Source of the DNA: Porpolomopsis calyptriformis
Taxonomy: Eukaryota > Basidiomycota > Agaricomycetes > Agaricales > Hygrophoraceae
DNA length: 64,000 bases
Reading direction: 5' to 3'
Assembly (NCBI GenBank): GCA_951640195.1
Contig: OX621170.1
Location: 434,001 to 498,000 of the forward strand
Shown: one piece after another, positions 44,129-55,072 of the stretch
Position numbering within the stretch: the stretch's first letter is position 1
Layout: each line of letters opens with the position of its first letter
Translations under genes and position numbers: made by a program
Notes under the pieces: generated by a model
Told to the model about the DNA's origin: nothing
The model's database searches: none
Seen by the model: only the letters and a program-made list of their open reading frames with translations

Positions 44129-46584
44129 TTCGAGCCCACTGTCATGTTCTTTGGAATGCGAAACTCGCCTGCCTCCTTTCAACGAATGATCGACGTTCTC
44201 TTCAAAGAGGTTATCGATTCCAAACAGGTCCACATCCATATTGACGATATCTTGATCATGGGAAAGGACCTTACTGAACTCACCTATTGGATGGAATGAA
44301 CTCTAGAGATCATGGAGAAGAACCAACTGTCCTGCAAACCCATCAAGTGCCAGTTCGAGAAAAAGGAAGTGATTTATCTGGGGATGATGATTTCCAAAGG
44401 CCACATTGCTATTACCCCAAGAAGGTTGAGGCAATCAGAACCTGGCCTATCCTGCAGAAGAAACGAGACCTTCAATCCTTCCTTAGCACTGCCAACTTTT
44501 GGTGAAGGTTTATCAAGGATTACTCCCTGATTGCTCATCCTCTCAATGAGCTCCTATGAAAGGATCAAGAATGGATTTGGACCCCTAGGCAACAACGTGC
44601 TTTTGATACCCTCAAGAATGTGCTTACCTCTGCTCCTGTTTTGAGAACCCCGAAGCCAGACCTTCCTTACCTTCTGGAGACGGATGCCTCTGGTGTTGCC
44701 CTGGGTGCAGTCTTGACCCAGAAAGGGAATGATGAAGAAGATTGGCACCCCATTGGCTTCTACTCCAAAACCCTCCTCCCAGCTGAACGAAATTACCCCA
44801 CCCATGACCAAGAGCTTTTGGCTATCATATCTACCTTGAATGAATGGAGATACCTCCTACAAGGGACACGACAGCCCATTATGATCAAGACTGACAACCA
44901 GTCCCTCCAATACTTCATGACTAGCCATCAACTCTCTAGACGCCAGGCCAGATGGTCTGAGTTTTTAGCTCACTTTTGGTTCAGAATCAGCTACCAGCCT
45001 AGGATCAAGAATAAGGCTGATGAACTCTCCAAATGTCCAGATCATTACCCGGAGTCTTATGAGGAGGTGGAGGACAAGGTCCTTCTGCCAAAAGAGCTTT
45101 TTGTCAATGCGCTTTTCATCAATGCAATTATCAGTTTATCATCCCCCAACTTTTTATCCAAGCTTTGTTTTCATTCCCCCCTGCCCCTTGAGATCATGGC
45201 CAAAATTGAAGACCCCTCTTCCAGATACACCCACATAGATGGCATTGTGCGCGATGCTGGAGATCATATAGTTGTGCCAAAGGATGTATCTTTGCGCATG
45301 GAAATTATTCGATTGACCCATGACACACCCACTAGTGGCCATCCCGGCATTGAGAAGACAAAGGAACTGCTCCTCCATAATTACACATGGGAAGGTGCCC
45401 CACAAGATATCACCAATTACATGAAGTCCTGCCTTGCTTGTCAACAGACCAAGGTTTATCCACAGAAACCCACTGGACTTCTCCAACCGTTACCCCCTCC
45501 TACTAAACCATGGCAACAGATCACTGCTGATCTAATCGTGGAACTCCCTAACTCAAAAGGATTTGACGCTATTCTAGTTGTGGTGGACAGATTCACCAAA
45601 CAGGCTCACTTCATCCCAACAACTGGAAACCTGTCTGCTAAAGGAACTGCTGCACTGTTTCAAGAACATGTCTGGAAGCACCATGGATGGCCAGAGAAGA
45701 TCATTACTGATTGAGGAACCCAATTCTCATCAAAATTCGCTACGTCATTGAATGAACTCCTAGGAACCACTTCTGGGCTTTCTACTGCCTATCACCCCCA
45801 AACAGATGGACAAACTGAACAAACCAATCAAGAGTTAGAGCAGTACGTACGGCTCTACACTAACTTTATGCAAGACGATTGGAAAGATTGGTTAGCCCCA
45901 GCAGAGTTCACTTATAACAACCGAGAACATTCCTCCACTCACTAATCCCCCTTCTGGCTTGAATATGGTCGACATCCTCACACCCCCTTATCAGTTCCAA
46001 CCCAAACCTCAAATCCCGATGCCAATGAGTTTTACATGCAGCTTACTAGAGCTAGAGAGAATGCTGAAGAGTCTCTTCAAAAGACCGCTAACTCAATGAA
46101 GCTCTATGCTGATCAAAAACATCAAAAGGAACCCATGTTTTACAAAGGACAAAGGGTCTGGCTTGATGCCAAGAATTTGAAAACTGGCCGGCCAGCAAAG
46201 AAACTGGATGTCCGCTGGCTTGGACCTTTTATAATTCTAAAACAAGTATCGCCTGTGGCTTACCGACTAAAGCTACCACTGTCATGGAGGATCCACCCCG
46301 TGTTTCACGTTTCGCTACTCAAAGCTCTAGAGGAGAATCTCGATCTCCATCCCCCAATTGAGGAAGATGATAACCTCCAACCACCTCCGGACGTGATCGA
46401 AGGAGAGCCCAAGTATGAAGTGGAACGTATCTTAAATCACACCCCAGGAAAATGAAATCGGCAATACTTAATCAAGTGGAAAGGCTACCCGATAGAGGCA
46501 GCCACCTGGGAACCATGATGGAACCTCAAGCATGCGAAAGACATCTTGATGAATTATGAAAAGTCAATTCAAGCAGCGATTTAA
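44129..46584 (+). pseudogene. pol: RT C-terminus, RNase H, integrase and chromodomain of element B
   Basis: It continues the RT of 29360-30476: FEPTVMFFGMRNSPASFQRM, then the catalytic box as IHIDDILIM. A TGA interrupts at about 44297 and a frameshift occurs near 44425. From 44620 a long frame covers RNase H (LLETDASGVALGA) and integrase (HDTPTSGHPGIEKTKELL, CLACQQTK, ITADLIVELP, VVVDRFTKQAHFIP) to a TGA at 45712-45714 in IITD-x-GTQF. It continues with YHPQTDGQTEQTNQELEQY, a TAA at about 45943, the GPF module and a chromodomain (YLIKWKGYPIEAATWEP) with two more stops, ending at TAA 46582-46584. The changes are again CGA/CAA to TGA/TAA. Confidence 0.88.
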
Positions 46585-46698
46585 CTCTCTTTCATGAATA
46601 CTACCAATATCACGATCGTTGAATCTCTTTTTCTCTTTTTCAATCTCTGACAATTATAAGGACTTCCCCTTCCCAACAATCATCAAAAGAAGCACAAA

Positions 46699-47391
46699 AT
46701 GCCCCGCGAAGTTCATTACGCTCACAAGTCAACTGGGAGGCGTCCACCCCGAGGGAACCCCCCCCACTTCTACTTCCAATCTCCCCCCTGATTCCTCTTC
46801 CTCCTCTTCCTCATCCAACAGTGTCTTGGTTACCCAACAGTTCAAGAAGCCAAAGCGGCACACTGATACTATCGACAAGCTGGGACGAAACCAAAATTAC
46901 TGAGGGCTCCCCTTTGCCAAGGTCAAGCACCTATCTGGGTGCCCCGAGACCTACGTCCCTTTCATTTCTGGAGCACATCGATGCGAACTCAACTACGACT
47001 GTTACTGGTACACATTCAACAAGGACAGCGACTTTGATGACAAGAAGAATCAACTTGAAGATTGGTTGGAGGCATATCAAGTTGGGCGCCAACTTTTGAT
47101 GGTTATACCAGACCAGGACGAATCCGACGTCACCACCCCCACTACCCCCGAAGACCCCATCTCGCACCACATCTATCATGTTGCCAACTGACTCTATACT
47201 GCCCGGAACGGTTACCGCTCGATGATGGATGCCAAGTACGAAAGGATCCTTGACCTGGAGGAGAATGCAGTGATGTGTAGGGAGCTGGCTGAAACTTGGT
47301 TGCGACGTGCCCAGGAGTTGGACAACCACTACTACTGGTTTGACCCAGATGGCCACCTGCTTCAACCCCCAGTTTATAATGGCGCGACCTA
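46699..47391 (+). pseudogene. Accessory ORF of element B, unrelated to that of E/F
   Basis: After a candidate ATG at 46699 (MPREVHYAHKSTGRRPP) the reading changes frame several times but is continuous in sense: Ser-rich stretch, KVKHLSGCPETYVPF, AHRCELNYDCYWYTFNKDSDFDD, LEDWLEAYQVGRQLLMVIPD, then a helical charged part (MMDAKYERILDLEENAVM, ETWLRRAQELDNHYYWFD). It occupies the same place, between chromodomain and 3' LTR, as the third ORF of the E family, but no sequence resemblance is evident. Function is unknown. Confidence 0.55.
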
Positions 47392-47671
47392 GGGACTGCA
47401 TGCTATTCCCAAACGATGGGTATTCCTTGCGCCTCCCTTCTGGATGTGTGGTTAGAGAAGGTGATATCTACTGGAGAGTTGAGGAAAAGTATACCTAGTG
47501 GATAGTCTTTGATCTAACATCTGTCCACTCATCCCTCCTCTTCATTGCTCATCCCTCTTATTACCCCTCTGCCCACCTCTACCATCCCTTTACACCTCCC
47601 CTTGACATCCTTCCTTCACTTCGAAGAGTCTTCTTAAAATTCGGGATGAATTTCCTTTTTGTGGAGGTGAA

Positions 47672-48030
47672 TGTCAGAGATATATTTTTTCTTTTTCCTT
47701 TGCTCGTCTATTCCTATTTACATCAGACAGTTTACATCAATAACCGCTTAGCCACCCAAGCTCTGCTTAGTAATAGAAGGTGACCAAGCCATATCTATAT
47801 TTAGTCTACCATCACTCTCCTTACCTACATGACTCATCCATAGTCGTTATGACTCACATGTAGTCAGTATGACTCATACTTAGCTAGTATGTAAAGCTAG
47901 CAGTAGATAGACTTAGGATAAGTCTGTTTCTTTCATTAACACCCCAATCAGTAGTCTTCCAACCCTTTAAAACCCTACACCCAGAGCCTGAAGTAAAACC
48001 TTGCAATCAACCCTTGACTGCCATCTAACA
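47672..48030 (+). repeat. 3' LTR of element B (359 bp)
   Basis: It begins TGTCAGAGATATATT and ends CCATCTAACA, followed by the duplication ATAAG (48031-48035). Compared with the 5' LTR it has two additional bases (GA) near the start and about ten substitutions. Confidence 0.92.
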
Positions 48031-48035
48031 ATAAG

Positions 48036-50830
48036 CAGTAGACAGTCCAGATATAGTTCCTAGGAGTTTGTTAAGGGCTTCAGTGAATTTAGATGCAAAT
48101 TGAATTCCACAATCGGAAATGATCTTTTTTGGCCATCCATGGTGTTTCCAGATGTGATCACGGAAGAGTCAGGTAGTGCCTTCTGATGAGAGATTGGAAG
48201 TTGTCAGAATAAAGTGGGCACGTTTCGTAAAGCGATTGATGACTACCATCACAGCATCATATCCAAGCAAGTCAGGTAGTTGAACGATGAGATCGACAGT
48301 TATCTCAGTCCATGGTTCAGTAGTGGGGGGTATAGGTTGTAGAAGTCCTGTCAGTTTCAAGGGGTAGTTCTTGTTTTGTTGACAAGCAGGGCAGGACCAT
48401 ACGTAGTTGATAACATCTTGAGAGACACCATCCCAAACAAAGTTTCGGAGCACCAGCTCCTTCGTCTTCTCAATGCCAGGGTGTCCAGCATGGGGGTAAG
48501 CATGGGACAGTCATATTATGTCTGTGCGCAAAGATACTTCCTCCAGCACCACAATTCGACCTTCAACATCACGAACCAACCCATTGGCTTGGTCCCAAAA
48601 CAATGAGGCATCCTCGATTCTCTGTGAGATCTTGTCCGGTATCGGTAGCTTGAAGCGTAGTCTTGCGAAAAAGTTCGGTTCTGAAAGTTTGACAATTGAA
48701 TTAATCCAGTGGTTTTCTGCAATTAAGATCTCATCTTCCACCTTGCCTTTACCTCTGTTGAAATAATCCAGGCATCTGGACAGTCCATCGGCTTTGTTCT
48801 TTCTCCCTGGGACGTACTCAATTTTGTATTCATATCTTGACAAAATTTCTGACCAACAAGCACATTGTCCAAACAATACACAAGCAATACTGAAATATTT
48901 GAGGGCAAGACTGTCAGTACGAATTAGAAGGTCATGTTTTGAACCTTCCAAGAGATGTCGCCATGTCTTGAGACAGTCTATTATTGCTAAAAGCTCAGCA
49001 TCGTGAGTTGGATATTTCTTTTCAGCAGGGGTTAATGATCTTGAATAATCAGCCTATGGGTTTCCAGTCATTTCCATGTAACTGAGACAGTATACCTCCT
49101 AAGGCAAATCCAGAGGCGTCAGTCTCTAAGCAGTATGGTAGGTCTTGATCCAGGACTTTGAGGACAGGGGCATTCGTGAGGGAGTGCTTCAAATGATCAA
49201 AGGTGTGTTGTCGTTCAGGGGTCCATTCCCATATGGCATCTTTGCGGAGCAACTGGTTAAGTGGTTGGGCAATCTTTGAAAAGTCCTTGATGTATTTTCT
49301 CCAGAAATTCACGCTTCTGAGGAAGGATTGGAGTTGTTTAATAGTTCAAGGTTCAGGCCATTCAGCTATGGCTTTGATTTTCTTGGGATTAGTTCCAATA
49401 TGACCTTTCGTCAGAGTCATTCCCAGATAAATCACCTCTTCTTTCTCAAATTGGCACTTGACGGGTTTACAGGAGAGTTTGTTTTTCTTCATAATATCAA
49501 GAGTCTTGAACATCCAGTAATGCAGTTCTTCTAAATCATCTCCACAGATGAGAACATCATCGATATAGATAAAAACACAATCTGATTTCAGCACTTCAGC
49601 AAATTGCGTATCGATCATCCATTGGAACATAGCTGGGGAATTTCGTAGACCAAAGAACATCACTCTTGGAATGTAGAGTCCCTCGACTGTGTTGAAGGCA
49701 GCTTTCCATTCATTGCCTTCTTTGATTCAAATATTGTTAAATCCCCATTGGATATCCACAACAGTGAACAACACAGTGGATTGTAGCTTTAGTTGTTGAA
49801 CAATTTGGTGTAGGAGTGGAAGGGGATAATGGTCAGGAACTGTGAAGTGATTTAGATAGTGATAGTCTTCGATTGGTCTATATCCAGCATCTTGTCCTTT
49901 CACGTTGATTTCTTCAGCTTTCTTTCCTAAGAAGAAGGGAGTGGCTTGAGGCGAAGATCCTTTGAATATTCATCCAGTAGCCACATTTTCAGCTAAGAAC
50001 TTCTTCAGGAATTCTTTCTCTCAAGGGGACATCAGATAAATCATGTTAGTTTGAGGTACGAAGTCATCTCTGAGATCAATGACGTGATCAAACTTGGAAT
50101 GCAGTGGAAGGCAATCGAAGGACTCCTTGGCAAAGACACTAGCATAGTCTTTCCAATAGACCTCTGGTACAAATTTTCGCATATCTTCCTCCACCATGCT
50201 GGCTCGAGCTTCGTCCGATTTTGAAATACTTGTAATTGCCAGCAAGACTGATTCTACCACAGAGGGCTCTGCTTCGCCACTACAATACCGATGAGAAGTC
50301 TCTTTGCCTCCGAGAGCCAGTGTTGACTTCTCCCAATTGATACTAGGGTTTTGAGCTCTGAGCCATGGGTAGCCAAGGATAATATCTATCTTGGATCTGA
50401 GGTCAGTCACTTCCAAACAGATCCTTTCAATGTGTCCACCTGGAGCTTCTATCTAGACATCAGTGTCAAAAACGATCGGGCCTCCTTGGTTCTCTGACCC
50501 ATCGGCATTCCGTACGGGGATTGGGGTTTCCAAATCCTGAAGAGTAAATTCGTGATGAGTTGTGAAGGTCTTGTCCATAAAATTTCTAGAAGCTCCGCTA
50601 TCAATAAGACACATGGCAGGGACACATCGGCCACTGTCTGCAGCTTTGATCCAAACATCCATTGTAAGTCCTGAGTTGCCCTTTTTGATAGCACCAAGAA
50701 TTCGAAATAAATTGCATTCGACAGTGGTACATCGAGTGGTATGGTCCATAACATTGGGCAAGTTGTCTGAACCATTCAAAAACCCTGGGACTTCAAGTCC
50801 GTTGCCAGCCTCTTCTTTCAATCATCCGAC
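48036..50830 (-). pseudogene. pol: Protease, RT, RNase H and first half of integrase of element C
   Basis: On the minus strand: LEVPGFLNGSDNLPN, protease MCLIDSGASRNF, IILGYPWLRAQNP, linker to AKESFDCLP, RT with DYHYLNHFTVPD, VMFFGLRNSPAMFQ, FIYIDDVLICGDD, RNase H LETDASGFALGG, the HHCC finger (HAYPHAGHPGIEKT, CPACQQNK) and integrase core up to IISDCGIQFASKFTEA. It ends at STAY where element B is inserted. Numerous TGA/TAG stops are present. By eye it is about 90% similar to E in the same regions. Confidence 0.88.
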
Positions 50831-51981
50831 CAATTGCATATACCACATTTCGCCATATCCAACGGAGTCTCGCTCATTGCCAGTGTAGCAGGCGAGTTGA
50901 CATTCTCCACGTTAGGCTCAGCAGTAATGACACATATGTCACAACCTCGTCCTCATCCTCATCCTTGGTAACCTCCTCTACCTCGATAGTACCCTCCTCG
51001 ACGTGAGGAAGAGGTATCAGGTAAATTCTTTGCATCACTGGTGACACAGTTTGGGCAGGCGTTCATGAAGTGCCCAGGTTGGCCGCAGGAGTAGCAATTT
51101 CCATACGGGATCGTAAGGGCAGAAGAGGAAGACTCTTCTCTTTTGATGGTGGGGGCTGCTGATGTTTGGCGGGTCGTCGTTGCAGCCATGGACGATCCTC
51201 GGGCAGGAAAGGGGTTGGAATATTGGGGTCGGGATGTGGGGGGCTGTTTCTGTGAGGCGAGGATGTCCTTTTGATGTTGGTAGCATGTCGTGGCATCCTT
51301 CTACTCTTGGAGTGTGGCAGGGACAGTGGGGAGTTGGTAAACAAATTCTATGAACTCGGAATCGAGTCCAGCTTGATAGAGATCGATGAGGGCAGCGTCG
51401 TTGAAACTGGTATCAACCTGTAAAGTGCCAAAGCGCAAATTATAATCTTCAATTTTCCTTTTTCCCTGGTGGAGATTCTTGATGTCGTTTCAAGCGCGAG
51501 ACTGTCTGTCAATTCCTTCAAATGTGGATCGGAATCTAGTTACAAATGCAGCCCAGGTAGCAGTCAGGCCTGTCCAGTTGACAGCTCTCATCTCATTGGT
51601 CTCCTTTTCAGACCAGGTTTGGGCCATCATACCCTTCATGAAGGAAAGGGTGAAGGGGATTTTGTGTTCATCGCGGTACAGTTTTCCCATAAAATACAAT
51701 TCGCAGCTGTTGATGAATTTGTCGACGTCCTGCTGTCGACCAGTAAACTCATCTGGTTTGGCCATCTTTATCTCGATGGTGGGAGCAGCAGGAGGTTGGG
51801 GTTGAGGTTGCGGTGGGGTCTGAGGCTGAGCTTGAGCAGCAAGTTGTTGGTTGAGATTCTGAATCTCTGTTACCTGTTGAGCATTCAAAGCCTGAAGATT
51901 GGCCATTTCCCTCCGCAAGTCATTCATAACTGCGAGGATCTCATTGAGGTTGGGAACAGGGGGATTAGTGCGGGAACCCAT
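50831..51981 (-). pseudogene. gag: Gag of element C
   Basis: ATG at 51981 (MGSRTNPPVPNLNEIL) opens 163 codons to a TGA at about 51490. It continues in the same sense (NDIKNLHQGKRKIEDYNLRFGAL, zinc knuckle CYSCGQPGHFMNACP near 51060-51110, Arg/Gly-rich GGYYRGRGGYQG) with further TGA/TAG codons. Its layout is that of E gag. The leader and N-terminal codons to the right reach the 5' LTR at 52342. Confidence 0.85.
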
Positions 51982-52341
51982 TGGATCTGGTGATGGTGAA
52001 GGTGAAGGTGTTGTTAAAGGTGAAGAAGGTTGAGTAGGTTGTTGGAACGGGAAGGGTTGATACCTAACAGTAGGGGGAGTGATGGGACATTGTGACTGGG
52101 CGGCGGCGAGTAAACGAGTTGTTTCACTTCGAGTTCTTCCTAGAGCTTGTGAAGTACTTGGTAGAGGAACAGCTTGACTAGCTTCCTCAGTTGGGTCTGG
52201 GAAGATTTGAGTTTGGGAGTAAAGCGATAGAGAGAGTGGATTCTGCTCAGAGGGATCGTAAAGGTCCTCGTCGTTGTCGTCCAGTGTGAAAGCAAGGGTG
52301 GATCAAGTAGAGGGGAGAGAGCAAGAAGGAAGTCTGATTCT

Positions 52342-52729
52342 TGTTATAAACTGGTTGTCAATGAGATGGTTTTACTTCGAAGAGCTCTGTCCCAAGACGA
52401 TGATAATACCTCAAGCCCTAGTTATTGGGTTGCTAATGAGGAATCAGACTTAAAGTCTGAGTACGACTAACTAGGAGTTTATATACTGACTATGCTACTG
52501 TGGATAAGTCAGTGTTTACACGAGGAATACATGCAACAAGTAAAGATAAGCATAATAGAAGACTCGGAGCATGTGAAGAGATGAAACATAATCGTCAGAA
52601 ATGAAAAGTGTCCTATCTAGGGTAAATAAAAAGATACGAAACTGTGGGGAATCCCAAGTAAAGATAAGACAGATCCGACTAAGCAACTATGACTAACATA
52701 GAAGGAATGGAAAATTTACATCTGTCACA
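52342..52729 (-). repeat. 5' LTR of element C (388 bp)
   Basis: On the plus strand it runs TGTTATAAACTGG to CATCTGTCACA, the reverse complement of the E/F LTR type. The PBS-like segment (plus-strand AAGTCTGATTCT, 52330-52341) adjoins it on the left. The sequence to the right (GTCGA...) is element G. Confidence 0.88.
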
Positions 52730-53441
52730 GTCGAGCTGTTGAAGGCTTGACACAACAAGAACTTGCAACAAGGGAGACCCTCATTGAGTATGGGAGATCA
52801 GTTGAAAACCCCATCAACCTTGATCTGGAATACCCAGATAACAACGAGAGTGTCACTGCCATCCCCTCCCCCACCCAGCCAACTTCAGAAGTCGATCCCA
52901 TCGCTTCCCTCTCAGTGGCCATTGAGGCCCCTGCCACTGAGGAAATCCAGACCCAGGCCTCAGAGAATGAAACAACTGACATTACCCAAGTCTGAAATTC
53001 GGGTCGAATTTCCTGAAAAGCAAGGTGTATGTCATGGATGTAATTTTTCACTCTTTCTCTATGTTAGTCATTGTAGCTTAGTCAGACTTGTCTTATCTTT
53101 GCTTGGGATTCCCCACAATTACACTATGGGATTCCCCATAGCCTTACCTTTTTCATTTACCTTAGATAGGATACATTTCATTTCTGACTACTTATGTTTC
53201 ATCCCTTTACATGCTCCGTCTCTTATCATGCTTATCTTTTACTTGACCACATGTATTCCTCATTGTAACACTGACTCATCTGCAGTACATAGTCAGTATA
53301 TAAACCCCTAGTTAGTCATACTCAGACCTTAAGTCTGATTCCTCGTTAGACACCCCAATAACTAGGACTTGGGATATTATTATCATCTTGGGACAGAGCA
53401 CTCTGAAGTAAAACCGTCTTGACAACAACCAGTTTATAACA
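52730..53441 (+). mobile_element. Element G, right-end fragment: tail of third ORF and 3' LTR
   Basis: Starting at the C insertion point, an open frame (52735-52995) encodes the end of a third ORF (QQELATRETLIEYGRS, NLDLEYPDN, ETTDITQV), and the 3' LTR follows at 53030-53441 (TGTCATGGATG to AGTTTATAACA, 412 bp). The remainder of G should lie to the left of C but only a few bases of its 5' LTR (TGTC at 25483-25486) seem to survive. The target duplication is TGGAT (53442-53446) versus TGAAT (25478-25482). Confidence 0.75.
53030..53441 (+). repeat. 3' LTR of element G (412 bp)
   Basis: It has the same architecture as the E and F LTRs: two GGGATTCCCC motifs, TATATAAACC near 53297, AAGTCTGATTCC near 53331, and the AACCAGTTTATAACA end. 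Confidence 0.88.
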
Positions 53442-53906
53442 TGGATCAAGTGGTAAGGAGAGAGCAGGAAGGAAGTCTGATTCTTGTTATAAACTGGTTA
53501 TCATCAAGATGGTTTTACTTCAGGTGCTCTGTCCAAGATGATGATAAGAGTCTCAAATCCTAGTTATCAGGGTTGCTAATGAGGAATCAGACTTAAGGTC
53601 TGAGTACAACTAACTAGGGGTTTATATACTGACTACACTACTATAGATGAGTCAGTGTTACATGAGGTTTACATGTGATGAGTAAGAGATAAGCATAAAG
53701 GAAGACTCAGAGCATGTGAAGAGATAAAACATGAGATAGTCAGAAATAAAAAGTATCCTACTTAGGCTAGATGAAAAGATAAGACAATGGGGAATCCCAT
53801 GACGAAATAGTGTGGAATCCCTGGAGAATCCCAAGCAAGATAAGAGAAGTCTGACTAAGGACAAATAACAAATATAGACAGAGAAGGAAAATTTACATCT
53901 GTGATA
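53442..53906 (-). mobile_element. 5' LTR and leader of element H
   Basis: The LTR (53485-53906, 422 bp) runs on the plus strand from TGTTATAAACTGG to CATCTGTGATA. The leader to its left (53442-53484) begins with the PBS-like segment. In the original element the leader continued into the gag now found at 25482 and leftward, before G inserted at TGGAT. The expected right target duplication would start at TTGCA (53907) but its partner is lost with the truncated 3' end. Confidence 0.8.
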
Positions 53907-54311
53907 TTGCAGGGGAAGTGATTGATTTTCTATCTACACAGGAGTGTATGGGGATCCAGCCAAAAGGATCCCAGTATTGAATGAATCTATCACCAAGAAG
54001 ATAATATAATTCTAGGTCAGTTGGAGGCTGATGCAATAAACAATACAAACTCACAGAATACACATGGAGAGGGAGGATGGGCAATAAGGACAAGTGATTA
54101 TGATGCTTTATGGAAATCCTCTCCTCTTTGAATCCAGACATTTTCCATGATGAAAATGAACCTATGCAGGCTCTGGAATTGTTGTGCCGACATCCATATG
54201 GGATTGCTTCAATCCTATAGGATAGGCCTTTTCAAATGTTTCAGGGTCTAATTTTTTCTGCAAAGGGTATAGGATCAGGAGCTGCAGGTAGGTTGTCTAG
54301 AAACTGATATA
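53907..54311. other. Spacer without recognisable gene
   Basis: No feature was recognised. An open stretch on the minus strand (53893-54141) overlaps the H LTR edge and has no recognised motif. Confidence 0.4.
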
Positions 54312-54586
54312 CAGTTAAGGACTGGTCCTTGAGGTGGTACCAGTCCTTGAGTAAAATTGAATTTAAATAAAAACCATACTACACTCTGGCCTCGGACTTT
54401 CTTTCAGTATCATCTAGCATCTATTAAGCACCAACAGCAAGAGTCTTGAGAGTCATATCATGGTAATGATGTTTGAGGCCATGAATTTATGCAATTTTAG
54501 CAAACAAGTGAAATTTTCAAGCTTGGTTCTGCAATATTCTCCATTTGATTTTCATTGTTTTTTCTGGCCATCACTATTACCAGCTC

Positions 54587-55072
54587 TATGAGGGACCAAA
54601 CTGGACAAAAATCAAAATTTGTCAATTTAACAAGTCTGAATTACCAAAAAAGGCAGTATCCTGCAGGATCCTTCACCTTTCCTGCAGGATCCTGCACCTT
54701 TCCTGCACTCTCCTGCACTCTACTGCAGGATCCCACACCTGCAGGAGAGTGCAGGATCCCATAGGAGAGTGCAGGATCCCACAGGAGAGTGCAGGATCCC
54801 ATAGGAGAGTGCAGGATCCCACAGGAGAGTGCAGGATCCCACAGGAGAGTGTGGGAAAGGTGCAGGAGAGTGCAGGAGAGTGCAGGAAAGGTGCAGGATC
54901 CTGCAGGAAAGGTGAAGGATCCTGCAGGAGAGTGTGGGATCCTGCAGGAAATGTCCAGGAGAGTGCAGGAGAGTGCAGGAGAGTGCAGGAGAGTGCAGGA
55001 TACTGCCTTTTTTGGTAATTCAGACTTGTCAAATTGACAAATTTTGATTTTTGTCCAGTTTGGTCCCTCATA
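54587..55072. mobile_element. 486-bp hairpin (MITE-like) element with a minisatellite core
   Basis: Ends TATGAGGGACCAAACTGGAC and its complement form arms of about 79 bp with a single mismatch. The 6-bp direct repeat CAGCTC flanks it (54581-54586, 55073-55078). Further inward the arms continue as GGATCC/CTGCAG-rich sequence that is also inverted. The single strand could fold into a very long stem. No protein is expected. The element class is undetermined: a 6-bp duplication is unusual for the common fungal superfamilies. Confidence 0.8.
54741..54850. repeat. 20-bp minisatellite in the hairpin element
   Basis: Five or so copies of GCAGGATCCCAYAGGAGAGT alternate CA and TA at one position. Around them 10-bp half units GCAGGAGAGT and GCAGGAAAGGT occur up to about 55000. 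Confidence 0.85.

Larger units (their letters stand above)
26938..48030 (+). mobile_element. Ty3/gypsy chromovirus B, plus strand, enlarged by nested elements
   Basis: Two LTRs (26938-27294, 47672-48030) with TGTCAGA...TCTAACA ends enclose 21 kb, of which 13.6 kb is element E. The 5-bp duplication ATAAG (26933-26937, 48031-48035) is perfect and interrupts the integrase of C. Gag, protease, RT, RNase H, integrase, chromodomain and an accessory ORF are all present but full of stops. The LTRs differ by about ten substitutions, nine of them transitions, and a 2-nt indel. Its sequence is clearly different from the E/F/C family. Confidence 0.93.
25487..52729 (-). mobile_element. Ty3/gypsy chromovirus C, minus strand, split by element B
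   Basis: From right to left: 5' LTR (52342-52729), gag, protease, RT, RNase H, integrase (to 48036), then element B with duplicated ATAAG, then the rest of integrase, chromodomain and third ORF (26932-25510). The right target duplication would be GTCGA (52730-52734). The 3' LTR and left duplication are missing: the third ORF stops at a deletion joint with element G and H sequence near 25483-25490. It belongs to the same family as E, F, G and H. Confidence 0.85.

Noticed and set aside
54741..55000. Regularly repeated units resembling a CRISPR array
   Set aside because: Units are contiguous with no unique spacers, and the genome is eukaryotic; it is a minisatellite.
54545..55071. Open frames of 157 and 132 codons on both strands through the hairpin element
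   Set aside because: They are by-products of the 10/20-bp minisatellite, repetitive on both strands, with no domain; the inverted structure explains the sequence.
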